Shown here piece by piece: positions 39,130 through 49,768 of a stretch of 64,000 nucleotides of DNA. Each line of letters opens with the position of its first letter. Position 1 is the first letter of the stretch. The DNA comes from Pseudomonas putida (GTDB taxonomy: Bacteria; Pseudomonadota; Gammaproteobacteria; Pseudomonadales; Pseudomonadaceae). The notes under the pieces are model-generated. The model did not search any database and was not told where the DNA came from. It saw only the letters and a list, made by a program, of their open reading frames with translations. The position numbers and the translations under genes are program-made. Location of the stretch: assembly GCF_001636055.1 (NCBI RefSeq), contig NZ_CP011789.1:5616501-5680500 (forward strand), in the 5' to 3' direction.

Positions 39130-39141
39130 TGCAGGCTCCTA

Positions 39142-39402
39142 TCAGGCGTTGCCTGGCTCGCTGTCGCCGTGCTCGGAATCGGACGGGCTTGGCAGACGAA
39201 CCGGACGGGCAGGTACGACAGTGGAAATCGCGTGCTTGTAGACCATCTGGCTGACGGTGTTCTTCAGCAGCACGACGAACTGGTCGAAAGATTCGATCTG
39301 GCCTTGCAGCTTGATGCCGTTGACCAGGTAGATCGAGACCGGGACCTTTTCTTTTCTCAAGGTGTTCAAGTAAGGGTCTTGTAGCGAATGCCCTTTTGAC
39401 AT
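39142..39402 (-). CDS. hfq: RNA chaperone Hfq
   Basis: Hexameric Sm-like RNA chaperone that pairs small RNAs with mRNAs; in Pseudomonas it also works with Crc in catabolite repression. It has 86 aa: [20 protein letters not shown], the Sm1 motif [18 protein letters not shown] and the Sm2 motif [10 protein letters not shown] are all intact. A short acidic tail ([13 protein letters not shown]) follows. The start at 39400-39402 was chosen by family alignment. Confidence 0.98.
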   Translation of the reverse strand: MSKGHSLQDPYLNTLRKEKVPVSIYLVNGIKLQGQIESFDQFVVLLKNTVSQMVYKHAISTVVPARPVRLPSPSDSEHGDSEPGNA

Positions 39403-39495
39403 ATGCCGCACTCCTGTAAGGATCAATAGTAAAAAACTGAAAAAATTCGTTCATTAAGGCCGTCAGTCGCAAGAATAGACGGCAATTGCAGGGAC

Positions 39496-40467
39496 TCAGC
39501 TCAATATGGAGACCGATTCCAGGTATTTCAAGGTGCGGGACAGATTGTCGCAGGCCAGGCTGTCCAGCCAGTGTACGTCGGACCAGCTACGCAACCAGGT
39601 GAACTGCCGCTTGGCCAGCTGGCGGGTGGCGATGATACCGCGTTCGCGCATCTGCTCGGCTGTCAGTTTGCTGTCCAGATAGTCCCATACCTGCCTGTAC
39701 CCCACTGCCCGTATAGACGGCAGCCCGACATGCAAGTCACTTCTGGCCCGCAGCTCTCGGACCTCGTCGACGAAGCCCTGTTCCAGCATCTGCGAAAATC
39801 GTAGCGCAATTCGCTCATGCAAAATGTGACGATCTGTAGGCGCAATCGCCAGACTGGCGACAGTATAGGGCAAATGTCCGCCCGCGCCTGCGTCTGAACC
39901 GCGGGTTTCGGCTGATTGACGCTCGCGGTGGGCAGTCATGCTCTCGCCGCTCACCCGGTATACCTCCAGCGCACGGATCAACCGCTGCGGATCGTTCGGA
40001 TGAATGCGCGCCGCCGATACCGGGTCGATCTCGGCCAACTGCCGGTGCAGCTCCCCCAGGCCCAGCTCGCGGGCCTGGGCCTCGAGTTCGGCGCGAACCT
40101 CGGCATCAGCGGGCGGCATGTCGGCCAGGCCGTCCACCAGCGCCTTGTAGTACAGCATGGTGCCGCCGACCAGCAGCGGGATCTTGCCACGCGCAGTGAT
40201 CTCGGCCATGGCCTGCAGCGCATCGCCACAGAATTGCGCCGCCGAATAGCTCTCGGCCGGGTCGCGGATGTCTACCAGCCGGTGCGGATGGGCAGCCAAC
40301 ACCTCGGGCGAAGGCTTGGCGGTGCCGATGTCCATACCGCGGTAGACCATGGCCGAGTCGACGCTGATCAGCTCGCAAGGCAGGGACTGTGTAAGGGCAA
40401 TGGCCAGGTCGGTCTTGCCGGCAGCCGTCGGGCCCATGAGAAAAATCGCTGGGGGCTTGCCACTCAT
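39496..40467 (-). CDS. miaA: tRNA dimethylallyltransferase
   Basis: Adds a dimethylallyl group to A37 of tRNAs reading UNN codons. It has 323 aa from [22 protein letters not shown] (P-loop GPTAAGKT). [17 protein letters not shown] and [21 protein letters not shown] are typical motifs. The C-terminus includes [15 protein letters not shown]. It starts 1 bp after mutL stops, so the two are coupled. Confidence 0.96.
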   Translation of the reverse strand: MSGKPPAIFLMGPTAAGKTDLAIALTQSLPCELISVDSAMVYRGMDIGTAKPSPEVLAAHPHRLVDIRDPAESYSAAQFCGDALQAMAEITARGKIPLLVGGTMLYYKALVDGLADMPPADAEVRAELEAQARELGLGELHRQLAEIDPVSAARIHPNDPQRLIRALEVYRVSGESMTAHRERQSAETRGSDAGAGGHLPYTVASLAIAPTDRHILHERIALRFSQMLEQGFVDEVRELRARSDLHVGLPSIRAVGYRQVWDYLDSKLTAEQMRERGIIATRQLAKRQFTWLRSWSDVHWLDSLACDNLSRTLKYLESVSILS

Positions 40468-40468
40468 G

Positions 40469-42370
40469 TCATCGACCGCGCAGGAAAAGTTTGTCCAGAT
40501 CATCCAGGCCCATCTGGGTCCAGGTCGGTCGGCCGTGGTTGCACTGGCCGCTGCGCTCGGTGTTCTCCATGTCACGCAGCAAGGCGTTCATCTCCGGGAT
40601 CGCCAGGCGTCGGTTGGCACGCACCGCACCGTGGCAGGCCATGGTGCCGAGCAGCTCGTTGATGTGCGCCTGAATGCGGTCGCTGGTGCCGTACTCCATG
40701 AGATCGGCGAGTACATCCTGCACCAGGCGGTTGGCCTCGGCCTGCTTGAGCAACGCGGGGATCTGGCGGATCGCCAGGGTTTCCGGGCCCAGGCGCTGCA
40801 GCTCGAAGCCCAGGCGCTGGAAGGTCTGGGCATGTTCCTCGGCGCAGTCGGCCTCACGCTGGCTCACCGCCAGTGATTCAGGCACCAGCAGCGGCTGGCC
40901 ACTCAAGCCTTCGCTGGCCATCGCCAGCTTCAGGCGCTCGTACATGATCCGCTCGTGGGCGGCGTGCATGTCTACCAGCACCAGGCCCACGGCGTTCTCG
41001 GCCAGGATGTAGATGCCCTTGAGCTGAGCCAGGGCATAGCCCAGCGGTGGAATGTCACCCTGGCTTTCCGGCAGCGCCACGGGAGGCTGGGCGCTGGTCT
41101 CCAGCGGGGCGAAGTACTCGCGGTAGACTGCTTGCGCCTCTGCTGCCGGCACCGGCTGCGACGGGCGCGGCGTGTACTGGTACTGGTAGCCTGCGCCCGC
41201 GCCACCATTGGAGAACGACGGCTGCTGCTGCGCCTGGGGCTGTTCGAGCACCGAGGCGGCCAGGCGCATCTCGCCCTGGGGGCCGAACTCACCGGCCTGC
41301 AGGCCGCTGGGGCGCACGATCTCAGTGGTTGCCGCCGGCGCCGCGAGCTGATCCTCGGGGCGCACATCGGCCAGCGCACGGTGCAAGGTGCCGTACAGGA
41401 AGTCGTGGACCATCCGCCCTTCACGAAAGCGCACTTCGTGCTTGGTCGGGTGCACGTTGACATCGACACCGGTGGGATCGAGCTCCAGGAACAGCACGAA
41501 TGTCGGATGTCGGCCGTTGAACAGCACGTCGCGGTAGGCCTGGCGCACCGCGTGGGCGACCAGTTTGTCGCGCACCGCGCGGCCATTGACGAAGAAGTAC
41601 TGCAGGTCTGCCTGGCTGCGCGAGAAGGTCGGCAAGCCGACCCAGCCCCACAGGCGCAGGCCATTGCGCTCGACCTCGATCGGCAGCGCCTGCTCGAGGA
41701 AGCCAGGCCCGCAGATCGCCCCGACCCGCCGCGCGCGCGACAGCTCGTCGGGCGCCTCATGCAGGCTGAGGATGCTCTTGCCGTTGTGGCGCAGGTGAAA
41801 GCCCACATCAAAGCGCGCCAGCGCCAGGCGCCGGATCACTTCCTGCAGATGATCGAATTCGGTTTTCTCGGCCTTGAGGAACTTGCGCCGGGCCGGGGTG
41901 TTGAAGAACAGGTCGCGTACTTCGACCGACGTACCGATGGGGTGCGCCGCCGGCTGAACCCGCGGGAGCATGTCTCGGCCCTCGGTCTCGACCTGCCAGG
42001 CTTCGCTGGCATTGGCGGTACGCGAGGTCAGGGTCAGGCGCGCTACCGAACTGATCGACGCAAGTGCCTCGCCACGAAAGCCCAGGCTGAGCACGCCCTC
42101 AAGGTCTTCCAGCTCGCGGATCTTGCTGGTCGCGTGGCGCGCCAGCGCCAGAGGCAGGTCGTCCGGGGCGATGCCACTGCCATCGTCACGCACGCGCAGC
42201 AGCTTCACGCCGCCCTGTTCGACATCAACGTCGATGCGCCGGGCACCGGAATCCAGGCTGTTCTCCAGCAGCTCCTTGGCCACCGACGCAGGGCGTTCAA
42301 CCACCTCACCGGCGGCGATCTGGTTGGCCAGCCGCGGGCTGAGCAGCTGGATTCGCGAACCACCACTCAT
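40469..42370 (-). CDS. mutL: DNA mismatch repair protein MutL
   Basis: Couples MutS mismatch recognition to downstream repair. It has 633 aa. The N-terminal GHKL ATPase shows [25 protein letters not shown] and [11 protein letters not shown]. The linker is Gln/Pro-rich (about 340-430), and the C-terminal dimerisation domain begins near [13 protein letters not shown]. The C-terminal [15 protein letters not shown] lacks the DQHA(x)2E(x)4E endonuclease motif as a full match (it has [12 protein letters not shown]), so I cannot say by eye whether it is a nicking MutL. Overlaps amiB by 4 bp. Confidence 0.96.
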   Translation of the reverse strand: MSGGSRIQLLSPRLANQIAAGEVVERPASVAKELLENSLDSGARRIDVDVEQGGVKLLRVRDDGSGIAPDDLPLALARHATSKIRELEDLEGVLSLGFRGEALASISSVARLTLTSRTANASEAWQVETEGRDMLPRVQPAAHPIGTSVEVRDLFFNTPARRKFLKAEKTEFDHLQEVIRRLALARFDVGFHLRHNGKSILSLHEAPDELSRARRVGAICGPGFLEQALPIEVERNGLRLWGWVGLPTFSRSQADLQYFFVNGRAVRDKLVAHAVRQAYRDVLFNGRHPTFVLFLELDPTGVDVNVHPTKHEVRFREGRMVHDFLYGTLHRALADVRPEDQLAAPAATTEIVRPSGLQAGEFGPQGEMRLAASVLEQPQAQQQPSFSNGGAGAGYQYQYTPRPSQPVPAAEAQAVYREYFAPLETSAQPPVALPESQGDIPPLGYALAQLKGIYILAENAVGLVLVDMHAAHERIMYERLKLAMASEGLSGQPLLVPESLAVSQREADCAEEHAQTFQRLGFELQRLGPETLAIRQIPALLKQAEANRLVQDVLADLMEYGTSDRIQAHINELLGTMACHGAVRANRRLAIPEMNALLRDMENTERSGQCNHGRPTWTQMGLDDLDKLFLRGR

Positions 42371-43800
42371 TGCTGGGACGCCAGGGTGGTGGCCGGGATA
42401 TCGAGGTGCTGACCGACCTTGAGCTCATCGCTCTTGAGGTTGTTGGTGCTACGCAGGCTGGCAACGCTGACCTGATAACGCACGGCGATCATCGCCAGCG
42501 TCTCGCCCGGACGCACGCTGTGTTCACGTGGGCCCTGGGCGATCTTGCCGGAATCGCGCAACCAGGCGATGTAGGTGCCTGGCGGCGGGTTCTGCTGGAA
42601 GAACTGGCGCACACCGCTATGAATCGAGCGGGCCAGCGCCTGCTGGTGACTCTTGGTTGCCAGCTTGTTGGCTTCGTTGGCGTTGGAGATGAAACCGGTC
42701 TCGACCAGGATCGACGGAATGTCCGGCGACTTCAGCACCATGAATCCCGCCTGTTCCACGCGCTGCTTGTGCAGCGGCGTGATGCGGCCCATGTTGCCCA
42801 GCACTTTCTGGCCCACGTTGAGGCTGGAACTGAGCGTGGCCGTCATCGAGAGGTCGAGCAGCACACCGGCAAGCATGCGGTCCTTGTCATCGAGGCTGAC
42901 GTTACCGGCACCGCCGATGAGGTCGGAGCGGTTCTCGCTGTCGGCCAGCCAGCGCGCGGTCTCGGAGGTAGCGCCACGGTCGGACAGGGCAAATACCGAG
43001 GCGCCGAAGGCCGCTTTCGACGGCGCGGCGTCGGCGTGGATGGAGATAAACAGGTCAGCGCCCTTCTTGCGGGCAATCTCGGTGCGCTTGCGCAACGGAA
43101 TGAAGTAGTCGCCGGTCCGGGTCAGTTCGGCGCGATAACCTTTCTCGGTGTTGATCTGGCGCTGAAGCTCGCGCGCGATATCGAGCACGATGTCTTTCTC
43201 GTGCTGGCCACGCGAGCCGGAGGCGCCAGGGTCTTCCCCGCCATGGCCGGCGTCGATGGCGACCACGATGTCACGCTTGCCGTTGGGCACCGGCGGCAGC
43301 TTGATCGCCGGTTGCGCCGGTGTCACCGGTACTGCGGGCGTGGTGGCTGGCGCCTGGGTGACCGGCGGCGGCGTGGGGTTGCTGGCGGCAACCGCATCGG
43401 CTTCCTGGTCGTACAGGTCGACCACCAGGCGATTACCGTACTGGGCGTTGGGTGCAAGGGTGAAGCTTTTGGGCGTGACAGCCTTTTTCAGATCGACCAC
43501 CACGCGCAGGTCGGTCGCGGTACGCTGGGCCGAGCGCACGCTGGTGATAGGCGTGTTCGAGGTGGAGACGTTCAATGGCGAGGCGAGCGTCGCACCATTG
43601 ATGTCGATGACCAGGCGATCAGGCGCGCTGAGCGTGAAGACGCTGTGCTGCACCGGGCCCGACAGATCGAAGACCAGGCGAGTATTGTCCGGCGCGCGCC
43701 ACAGGCGCATGCTCTTGACTTGTGTGACGGCCAGAGCGTCAACGGTCACCGCTGTCAGCAGCAGTCCAACGACGGCGACCAGTGCGCGAATGCGCAGCAT
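42367..43800 (-). CDS. amiB: N-acetylmuramoyl-L-alanine amidase AmiB
   Basis: Periplasmic amidase that cleaves septal peptidoglycan. It has 477 aa: a signal peptide ([20 protein letters not shown] ... ALA), an AMIN domain (about 25-130), a Pro-rich linker ([20 protein letters not shown]), an amidase_3 domain with the Zn-site motif [16 protein letters not shown] and later ESALL-type [15 protein letters not shown], and a C-terminal LysM ([21 protein letters not shown]). An in-frame GTG four codons upstream is an alternative start. Confidence 0.95.
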   Translation of the reverse strand: MLRIRALVAVVGLLLTAVTVDALAVTQVKSMRLWRAPDNTRLVFDLSGPVQHSVFTLSAPDRLVIDINGATLASPLNVSTSNTPITSVRSAQRTATDLRVVVDLKKAVTPKSFTLAPNAQYGNRLVVDLYDQEADAVAASNPTPPPVTQAPATTPAVPVTPAQPAIKLPPVPNGKRDIVVAIDAGHGGEDPGASGSRGQHEKDIVLDIARELQRQINTEKGYRAELTRTGDYFIPLRKRTEIARKKGADLFISIHADAAPSKAAFGASVFALSDRGATSETARWLADSENRSDLIGGAGNVSLDDKDRMLAGVLLDLSMTATLSSSLNVGQKVLGNMGRITPLHKQRVEQAGFMVLKSPDIPSILVETGFISNANEANKLATKSHQQALARSIHSGVRQFFQQNPPPGTYIAWLRDSGKIAQGPREHSVRPGETLAMIAVRYQVSVASLRSTNNLKSDELKVGQHLDIPATTLASQQ

Positions 43801-43812
43801 ACCTTTCCCCAC

Positions 43813-44286
43813 TTACGATTTGTTTTCGGCAGCCAGAGCGGCACACCAGGCTTCGCCGCGAGCCCCCTGCGGCGACAGGTTCAGCGAGCGGCCGCCCGCC
43901 TGGGGGCTTATGGTAATGGTCAGGTCGGGCTTTGGCAAAACGCCCGCGCCCTTCTGCGGCCATTCGAAAAGACACAGCGGATCGCCTTCGAAATAATCGC
44001 GAATTCCCATGAACTCTAGCTCTTCTGGATCGACCAGGCGGTAAAGGTCGAAATGGAAGGCGCGGATATCGCCTATTTCATAAGGTTCGACCACGGTGAA
44101 GGTCGGGCTTTTTACTGCGCCAGTGTGACCCAATCCACGGATCAGGCCTCGCGACAAGGTGGTCTTGCCGGCGCCCAGATCGCCTTCCAGAAAGATCACG
44201 CCATGGCCGCCGGTGACCTTGGCGAGCGCTGCGCCGAACGCAACGGTAGCCGGCTCGTCGGCCAGAAACAGGGTTATGCCTGACAC
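43813..44286 (-). CDS. tsaE: tRNA t6A biosynthesis ATPase TsaE
   Basis: ATPase of the TsaBCDE system that makes threonylcarbamoyl-A37 in tRNAs reading ANN codons. It has 157 aa with Walker A EGDLGAGKTTLSRG near residue 35 and the conserved HFDLYRLVDPEELEFMGIRDYF segment. The C-terminus is slightly longer than in E. coli. It overlaps the end of nnrD by 13 bp. Confidence 0.95.
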   Translation of the reverse strand: MSGITLFLADEPATVAFGAALAKVTGGHGVIFLEGDLGAGKTTLSRGLIRGLGHTGAVKSPTFTVVEPYEIGDIRAFHFDLYRLVDPEELEFMGIRDYFEGDPLCLFEWPQKGAGVLPKPDLTITISPQAGGRSLNLSPQGARGEAWCAALAAENKS

Positions 44287-45134
44287 GCTGAATGCTCCTC
44301 CAACAATTCTCGAATGACCGGAGCCAGATCGCTGGCCGCCAGACCTCTGCCCTGCGCGCCCAGGCGTTCGCCAGCGCAGGCGTGTAACCAGACGCCCAGG
44401 CCCGCCGCCTGCCAGGCGTCCAGGCCCTGGGCGAGCAACGCGGCCAGCACGCCGGTCAGCACATCACCCAGGCCGGCACCGGCCATGGCCGGGTGGCCTC
44501 GTTCGCACAGCCGCAACTGGCCGCTCGGGTCGGCGACCAGGGTTCCGGCGCCCTTGAGCACGCAGACACTGTCGTAGCGACGCGCCAGTTTACGTGCAGC
44601 CCCGGGCCGGTCGGCCTGCACGGCCTCGGTGGAAACGCCCAGCAAGCGCGCGGCCTCCCCAGGATGCGGGGTCAGGATGCTGCCGCCCGGCAAGGCCAGG
44701 GGCGTACGCGCCAGCAAGTTGAGCGCATCGGCGTCCCAGACCTGCGGCAGGTGCGCATTGGCGACTGCCGACAGCAGGCTGCGGCCCCAGGCCGCCTGGC
44801 CAAGACCAGGCCCGACCACCAGCACCGAAGCGCGCTCCAGCACGGCCATCAACTGGTTGGCCGAACTGACCCCCAGGCACATGGTTTCCGGCAGACGGCT
44901 GAGGCTCGCGCCCACATGCTCGGGGCGTGTCGCCACGCTGACCAGCCCGGCACCACAGCGCAGCGCAGCCTCGGCACTGAGCAGCACGGCGCCGCCGGTA
45001 CCCAAGTCGCCGCCAACCACCAGCACATGGCCAAAATCGCCCTTGTGGGCAGTTGCTGGCCGCGCAGGCAGGTGCGCGACGGTCACGCTGCTGAGCGTTT
45101 GCGGGGTATTGGCGTGGTGTTTGGTCTGAGGCAT
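44274..45134 (-). CDS. nnrD: ADP-dependent NAD(P)H-hydrate dehydratase (single domain)
   Basis: Repairs the S-form of hydrated NAD(P)H with ADP. It has 286 aa from MPQTKHHANTPQTLSSV. The YjeF C-terminal domain shows GDFGHVLVVGGDLGTGGAVLL, TPHPGEAARLL and GHPAMAGAGLGDVLTG. The NnrE epimerase domain that is fused N-terminally in E. coli is absent, and no frame in the 65-bp gap to queG could hold it. A separate epimerase may be encoded elsewhere. Transcribed divergently from queG. Confidence 0.93.
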   Translation of the reverse strand: MPQTKHHANTPQTLSSVTVAHLPARPATAHKGDFGHVLVVGGDLGTGGAVLLSAEAALRCGAGLVSVATRPEHVGASLSRLPETMCLGVSSANQLMAVLERASVLVVGPGLGQAAWGRSLLSAVANAHLPQVWDADALNLLARTPLALPGGSILTPHPGEAARLLGVSTEAVQADRPGAARKLARRYDSVCVLKGAGTLVADPSGQLRLCERGHPAMAGAGLGDVLTGVLAALLAQGLDAWQAAGLGVWLHACAGERLGAQGRGLAASDLAPVIRELLEEHSACQA

Positions 45135-45199
45135 GGGGTCAAAGGCTCCGATGTCTGGCAGAATTATACGCACCTGAGCCTGCAATGCCTTGTCCATCC

Positions 45200-46267
45200 A
45201 TGTCCGCCTCCTCTCTAGACCTTCCAGTACTGGCCCAATCGATCAAGGATTGGGGCCGCGAACTCGGTTTTGCCCACGTGGGCATCGCCGATGTCGAGCT
45301 TGGCGAGCATGAACAGCACTTGCAGCGCTGGCTTGAAGCCGGCCATCACGGCGAGATGGACTATATGGCAGCGCACGGCACGAAACGTTCGCGCCCTGCC
45401 GAACTGATCCCCGGCACCTTGCGGGTGGTTTCGCTGCGCATGGACTATCTGCCCGGCGATACGCAGATGGCCCAGCGCCTGGCTCAACCGGAAAAAGCCT
45501 ATATCTCTCGCTACGCACTGGGCCGCGACTACCACAAGCTGGTGCGCAAGCGCGTGCAGCACCTGGCCGACCGCATCCAGGAAACCATCGGCCCCTTCGG
45601 CTACCGCGCTTTCGTCGACAGCGCTCCGGTACTGGAAAAGGCCATCGCCCAACAGGCCGGGCTCGGCTGGATCGGCAAGAACACCCTGCTGCTCAACCGT
45701 AAGGCGGGCAGCTACTTCTTCCTCGCCGAGCTGTTTGTCGATCTGCCACTGCCCGCCGACGAAGCCCAGACCAGCGAGCATTGCGGGCGCTGCCAGGCGT
45801 GCCTGGACATCTGCCCCACCGCGGCCTTCGTCGGGCCCTACCAGCTCGATGCGCGGCGCTGCATCTCGTACCTCACCATCGAGCTCAAGGGCGCGATCCC
45901 GCTGGAGCTGCGACCTCTGATCGGCAACCGGGTGTTCGGTTGCGACGACTGCCAGATCGTCTGCCCCTGGAACCGCTTCGCCAAATCGACCGGCGAGGAC
46001 GACTTCAAGCCGCGCCACGGGCTGGACAACGCCGAGCTGGCGGCACTGTTCCTGTGGGACGAAAAGACCTTTCTCAGCCGCACCGAAGGCTCGCCGCTAC
46101 GTCGCGCCGGTTACGAGCGCTGGCTGCGCAACCTGGCGGTCGGGCTGGGCAATGCACCTTCGACGATCGCCGTGCTCGAGGCCCTGAAAGCGCGGCGCGA
46201 GCATCCTTCGGCATTGGTCAGGGACCACGTGGAGTGGGCGTTGGCGCGGCACGAGGCGGCGGGCTGA
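45200..46267 (+). CDS. queG: Epoxyqueuosine reductase
   Basis: Last step of queuosine synthesis in tRNA; uses cobalamin and two [4Fe-4S] clusters. It has 355 aa from the ATG at 45200 (MSASSLDLPVLAQ); an ATG at 45185 would add five residues. DUF1730 region (ARAL-like VDSAPVLEKAIAQQAGLGWIGKNT) and two ferredoxin-type motifs, CGRCQACLDICP and CDDCQIVCPWNRF, are intact. The C-terminal HEAT-like part follows. It is divergent from nnrD. Confidence 0.95.
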   Translation: MSASSLDLPVLAQSIKDWGRELGFAHVGIADVELGEHEQHLQRWLEAGHHGEMDYMAAHGTKRSRPAELIPGTLRVVSLRMDYLPGDTQMAQRLAQPEKAYISRYALGRDYHKLVRKRVQHLADRIQETIGPFGYRAFVDSAPVLEKAIAQQAGLGWIGKNTLLLNRKAGSYFFLAELFVDLPLPADEAQTSEHCGRCQACLDICPTAAFVGPYQLDARRCISYLTIELKGAIPLELRPLIGNRVFGCDDCQIVCPWNRFAKSTGEDDFKPRHGLDNAELAALFLWDEKTFLSRTEGSPLRRAGYERWLRNLAVGLGNAPSTIAVLEALKARREHPSALVRDHVEWALARHEAAG

Positions 46268-46281
46268 CAGGAACAGTACGA

Positions 46282-46313
46282 CCTTTTCGCGCTCCGACTT
46301 GCCCGCGAAAAGG
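46282..46313. terminator. hairpin between convergent queG and TRIC-like gene
   Basis: CCTTTTCGCG (46282-46291) pairs perfectly with CGCGAAAAGG (46304-46313) around a 12-nt loop. The A/T ends give short U tracts in both directions. Confidence 0.65.
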
Positions 46314-46333
46314 CCGCATTCGATCCCGAAGAC

Positions 46334-46945
46334 TCAATGCTCGTCGTTGTAGTGGAACTTGGGCATTTCCCAGTGAAAGCGGATGGCCAGCAAACGCAAG
46401 AGGAAGCCGCCAAACAGCGTCAGCAGCATCGCCTGCTCGGCCGGCACCTTGAAGTACACGCAACCCAGATAGAACCAGGCCGCAGCGAACGACACGCTGG
46501 CATACAGCTCCCGACGAAACACCAGCGGAATGTCGTTGCAGAAGATATCGCGCAAGATCCCGCCGAACACACCGGTGATCACCCCGCTGATCGACGCCAC
46601 CAGCATCCCCTGGCCCATTTCCAGTGCAGTCATGCAGCCAATCAAGGTGAAGGCCACCAATCCGAGGGCGTCGAGGACCAGGAACAGCGAGCGCAGGTGA
46701 CGCATCAGCGGCGCGATGAAGATCGTCAGCAATGCGGCGAAAGTGGTCAGCACCAGGTATTCGGGGTGCTTCACCCAGGTCAGCGGGTAGTGCCCGAGCA
46801 GTACGTCGCGCACCGAGCCACCACCCAGGGCGGTGATGCAGGCGATCAGTACCACGCCGAACCAGTCCATGCCGCGCCGGCCAGCGGACAAGGCGCCAGT
46901 CATGGCTTCGGCAGTGATGGCGATGAGGTAGAGCATCAACAGCAT
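46334..46945 (-). CDS. TRIC-type (UPF0126/YicG) membrane protein
   Basis: Seven-helix inner-membrane protein of 203 aa with two UPF0126 repeats, each with a Gly-rich kink: TALGGGSVRDVLLGHYP near residue 39 and VITGVFGGILRDIFCNDIP near residue 121. This family is related to trimeric intracellular cation channels, and the repeats of GGG/GG fit. The physiological substrate in Pseudomonas is not known. Confidence 0.9.
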   Translation of the reverse strand: MLLMLYLIAITAEAMTGALSAGRRGMDWFGVVLIACITALGGGSVRDVLLGHYPLTWVKHPEYLVLTTFAALLTIFIAPLMRHLRSLFLVLDALGLVAFTLIGCMTALEMGQGMLVASISGVITGVFGGILRDIFCNDIPLVFRRELYASVSFAAAWFYLGCVYFKVPAEQAMLLTLFGGFLLRLLAIRFHWEMPKFHYNDEH

Positions 46946-47030
46946 GGCGCAGATCCGTGCGAGAAAAGGCGCGCAGTCTACTCAGTCGCGCGTGGCACCA
47001 AAAGGGGGCGTATGCACGCCCCCTGATTCA

Positions 47031-47573
47031 TCAGACCTTGATGAAATGCTCGCGGTAGTGACGCAGCTCGGCGATCGACTCGCGGATGTCATCCAGTGCC
47101 AGGTGGGTGCTGCCTTTCTTGAAGCTGTCGCGCACGTCCGGCGCCCAGCGCGCAGCGAGCTCCTTGAGTGTGGAGACATCGAGGTTGCGGTAGTGGAAGT
47201 AGCCTTCCAGCGCGCGCATGTGACGATAGAGGAAGCGGCGGTCCTGACAGATGCTGTTGCCGCAGATGGGTGACTTGCCCTTTGGTACCCACTGCTCGAG
47301 AAAGGCGATGGTCTGGGCTTCGGCTTCGGCCATGTCGATACGGCTTTCGCGCACGCGCTGGGTCAGGCCCGAGGCGCCATGGGTGCGGGTGTTCCACTCG
47401 TCCATGCGCGCCAGGACTTCGTCGCTGTGATGAATGGCGATCACCGGGCCTTCGGCCAGGGTGTTCAGCTCGCTGTCGGTGACGATAGTGGCCATCTCGA
47501 TGATGACGTCGTTGTCCGGATCCAGGCCGGTCATCTCCAGATCGATCCAGATCAGGTTCTGTGGGTTGTGCAT
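47031..47573 (-). CDS. orn: Oligoribonuclease
   Basis: DEDDh 3'-5' exonuclease that degrades di- to short oligoribonucleotides, including pGpG, the product of c-di-GMP breakdown. It has 180 aa from [20 protein letters not shown]. Catalytic acids are seen in [10 protein letters not shown], and [11 protein letters not shown] and [14 protein letters not shown] complete the exonuclease motifs. It is divergent from rsgA. Confidence 0.97.
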   Translation of the reverse strand: MHNPQNLIWIDLEMTGLDPDNDVIIEMATIVTDSELNTLAEGPVIAIHHSDEVLARMDEWNTRTHGASGLTQRVRESRIDMAEAEAQTIAFLEQWVPKGKSPICGNSICQDRRFLYRHMRALEGYFHYRNLDVSTLKELAARWAPDVRDSFKKGSTHLALDDIRESIAELRHYREHFIKV

Positions 47574-47665
47574 GAATGAGCTCCTCGAATAGGCCAACAT
47601 ATTAGCCTAGTGGAGCGTGCTAAACTGCCTGCCGTTTTCTTTTGCCCCGCCAACACGGAACCTCC

Positions 47666-48697
47666 ATGGCCAAACGCCAGCTCAACCGCCGCCAGAACTG
47701 GCGCATCGAAAAGATCCAGGGTGAACGCGCCGCCCGCGCCGCCAAACGCGAGCAGCACGCCCTGCAAGAGCTCGAAGGCGGCGACCTGGGGCCCGAACAA
47801 CTGGGCCTGGTGATCGCCCACTTCGGCGTCACGGTCGAGGTCGAGGCCCAGGACGGCGACGTCGCAGGCCAGGTGTTCCGCTGCCACTTGCGCGCCAACC
47901 TGCCTGCCCTGGTCACAGGCGACAAGGTGGTCTGGCGGGCCGGCAACCAGGGCAACGGTGTGATCGTCGCGCAGATGCCGCGCAGCACCGAGCTGTGCCG
48001 GCCGAACAACCACGGCCAGCTCAAGCCGGTCGCGGCCAACGTCGACCTGATCGTGATCGTCTTCGCCCCGGCACCCGAGCCCCAGGCCAATCTCATCGAC
48101 CGCTACCTGGTTGCTGCCGAGCACGCTGGCATCCGCCCGCTGCTGTTGCTGAACAAGGCCGACCTGATCAACGACGACAACGCAGCGACGCTCAATGCGC
48201 TGCTAGCGGTGTACCGCGATCTCGGTTACCCACTGCTCGAAGTGTCCGCACACCACGGCGATGGCATGCAGCGCCTGCAGCAGACACTGGACGAGCACAT
48301 CAGCGTGTTCGTCGGGCAGTCGGGTGTGGGCAAGTCGTCGCTGGTCAACAGCCTGCTGCCGCAGGCGCAAACGCGGGTGGGCGATCTGTCGGAGTGGTCG
48401 GGCCAGGGTACCCACACCACCACCACCGCACGGCTCTACCACTTCCCCAACGGCGGCGACCTGATCGACTCCCCCGGTATCCGCGAGTTTGGCTTGGCGC
48501 ATGTCAGCCGTGACGATGTGGAAGCGGGCTTCATCGAGTTCCGCGACCTGCTCGGCAACTGTCGCTTCCGCGACTGCAAGCATGACCGCGAGCCCGGCTG
48601 CGCGTTGCTCAAAGGTCTGGAGGAAGGGCGTATCTCGGCGCAGCGGATGCACAGCTACCGCTCGATCGTGGCAAGCCTGACGCAAGACACCTACTGA
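47666..48697 (+). CDS. rsgA: Small ribosomal subunit biogenesis GTPase RsgA
   Basis: Circularly permuted GTPase that checks late 30S maturation. It has 343 aa from [20 protein letters not shown], with an N-terminal OB fold, then G4 LNKADLI before G1 [16 protein letters not shown] and G3 DSPGI. The C-terminal zinc site is [14 protein letters not shown]. The order G4-G1-G3 confirms permutation. It is divergent from orn and convergent with motB across a hairpin. Confidence 0.96.
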   Translation: MAKRQLNRRQNWRIEKIQGERAARAAKREQHALQELEGGDLGPEQLGLVIAHFGVTVEVEAQDGDVAGQVFRCHLRANLPALVTGDKVVWRAGNQGNGVIVAQMPRSTELCRPNNHGQLKPVAANVDLIVIVFAPAPEPQANLIDRYLVAAEHAGIRPLLLLNKADLINDDNAATLNALLAVYRDLGYPLLEVSAHHGDGMQRLQQTLDEHISVFVGQSGVGKSSLVNSLLPQAQTRVGDLSEWSGQGTHTTTTARLYHFPNGGDLIDSPGIREFGLAHVSRDDVEAGFIEFRDLLGNCRFRDCKHDREPGCALLKGLEEGRISAQRMHSYRSIVASLTQDTY

Positions 48698-48700
48698 AGA

Positions 48701-48729
48701 TGCAGGAGCGGCGTTGCGCCGCTCCTGCA
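48701..48729. terminator. bidirectional hairpin between rsgA and motB
   Basis: TGCAGGAGCGGCG-TTG-CGCCGCTCCTGCA is a perfect 13-bp stem with a 3-nt loop, between the convergent rsgA and motB genes. Confidence 0.7.
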
Positions 48730-48739
48730 GATTACGAAC

Positions 48740-49765
48740 TCAGTTTTCCTTGGGCTCGTCCATCTTCAGCACGCCATCCTCGAAGATGTTCAGCTTCTGG
48801 CGCAGCTCACGCGGCTGCATCGGCGTCGAGCCATCGGCCGGCGCGGCGGAGGCACCAGGGGCTCCTGGCGCCGCATTGGCAGACGGGGTTGGGTTGGCCG
48901 GTGCCTCAGGTGCACCCTGCTCGCCCTCGATATCCCGCTGCGCTTTTTTGGTCAGCACGATGATGTCGATCCGGCGGTTGACCGGGTTGAACGGGTTTTC
49001 GCGGTCGAACAGCGACGACGAGGCGTAACCCACCACTCGCGCCACCTGGCCATCCGGATAACCACCCGCCACCAGCGCACGTCGCGCGGCGTTGGCACGG
49101 TTGGCCGACAGCTCCCAGTTGCCGAAATCACCGGTACCGGCATAAGGCTTGGCATCGGTGTGGCCGCTGACGCTGATCTTGTTCGGCACGGCCTTGATGG
49201 TGTCGGCCATCGCCAGCAGGATGTCTTCGAAGTAGGGCTTCAGGCGCGCACTGCCGAGGTCGAACATCGGCCGGTTCTCGGCATCCATGATCTGGATGCG
49301 CAGGCCGTCCTGGGTAATCTCGAACAGGATCTGGTCCTTGAACTTCTGCAGTTGCGGATTTTCCTCGACCTTGTTCTGCAGCTCCTGCAGCAGCAGTTGC
49401 AGCCGCTCCTGCTCGACCTGGTCGGCCATGGTCTCGATCCGGTCCTTGTCCATCTGCACGCTGGTGTCAGGCGTCGGCTCGGACTTCTCCTCCGGGTTGA
49501 TGGTCTTTTCCGGGGCCAGCTGCGGCGAGCCGCCCAGGTCGATGACGTAGGGCGTACCGCTCTCGGAGAAGCCGATCGGATCCTTGAAGTAGCCGGCGAT
49601 GGCGATCTTCTGCTCCGGGGTGGCCGTGGACAGCAACCACAGCACCAGGAAGAACGCCATCATCGCCGTGGCGAAGTCGGCGAAGGCGATCTTCCAGGAG
49701 CCGCCATGGTGGCCGTCGCCGTAGCGCTTGACGCGCTTGACGATGATGGGCTGATTGTTCTCCAT
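48740..49765 (-). CDS. motB: Flagellar motor stator protein MotB
   Basis: Anchors the flagellar stator to peptidoglycan and carries the proton-binding Asp. It has 341 aa. A basic cytoplasmic N-terminus is followed by the membrane helix with D30 in AFADFATAMMAFFLVLWLLS. The periplasmic OmpA-like domain contains VSGHTDAKPYAG and NRRIDIIVL. The C-terminal tail is Ala/Pro-rich. It lies 3 bp after motA. Confidence 0.96.
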   Translation of the reverse strand: MENNQPIIVKRVKRYGDGHHGGSWKIAFADFATAMMAFFLVLWLLSTATPEQKIAIAGYFKDPIGFSESGTPYVIDLGGSPQLAPEKTINPEEKSEPTPDTSVQMDKDRIETMADQVEQERLQLLLQELQNKVEENPQLQKFKDQILFEITQDGLRIQIMDAENRPMFDLGSARLKPYFEDILLAMADTIKAVPNKISVSGHTDAKPYAGTGDFGNWELSANRANAARRALVAGGYPDGQVARVVGYASSSLFDRENPFNPVNRRIDIIVLTKKAQRDIEGEQGAPEAPANPTPSANAAPGAPGASAAPADGSTPMQPRELRQKLNIFEDGVLKMDEPKEN

Positions 49766-49768
49766 GGC

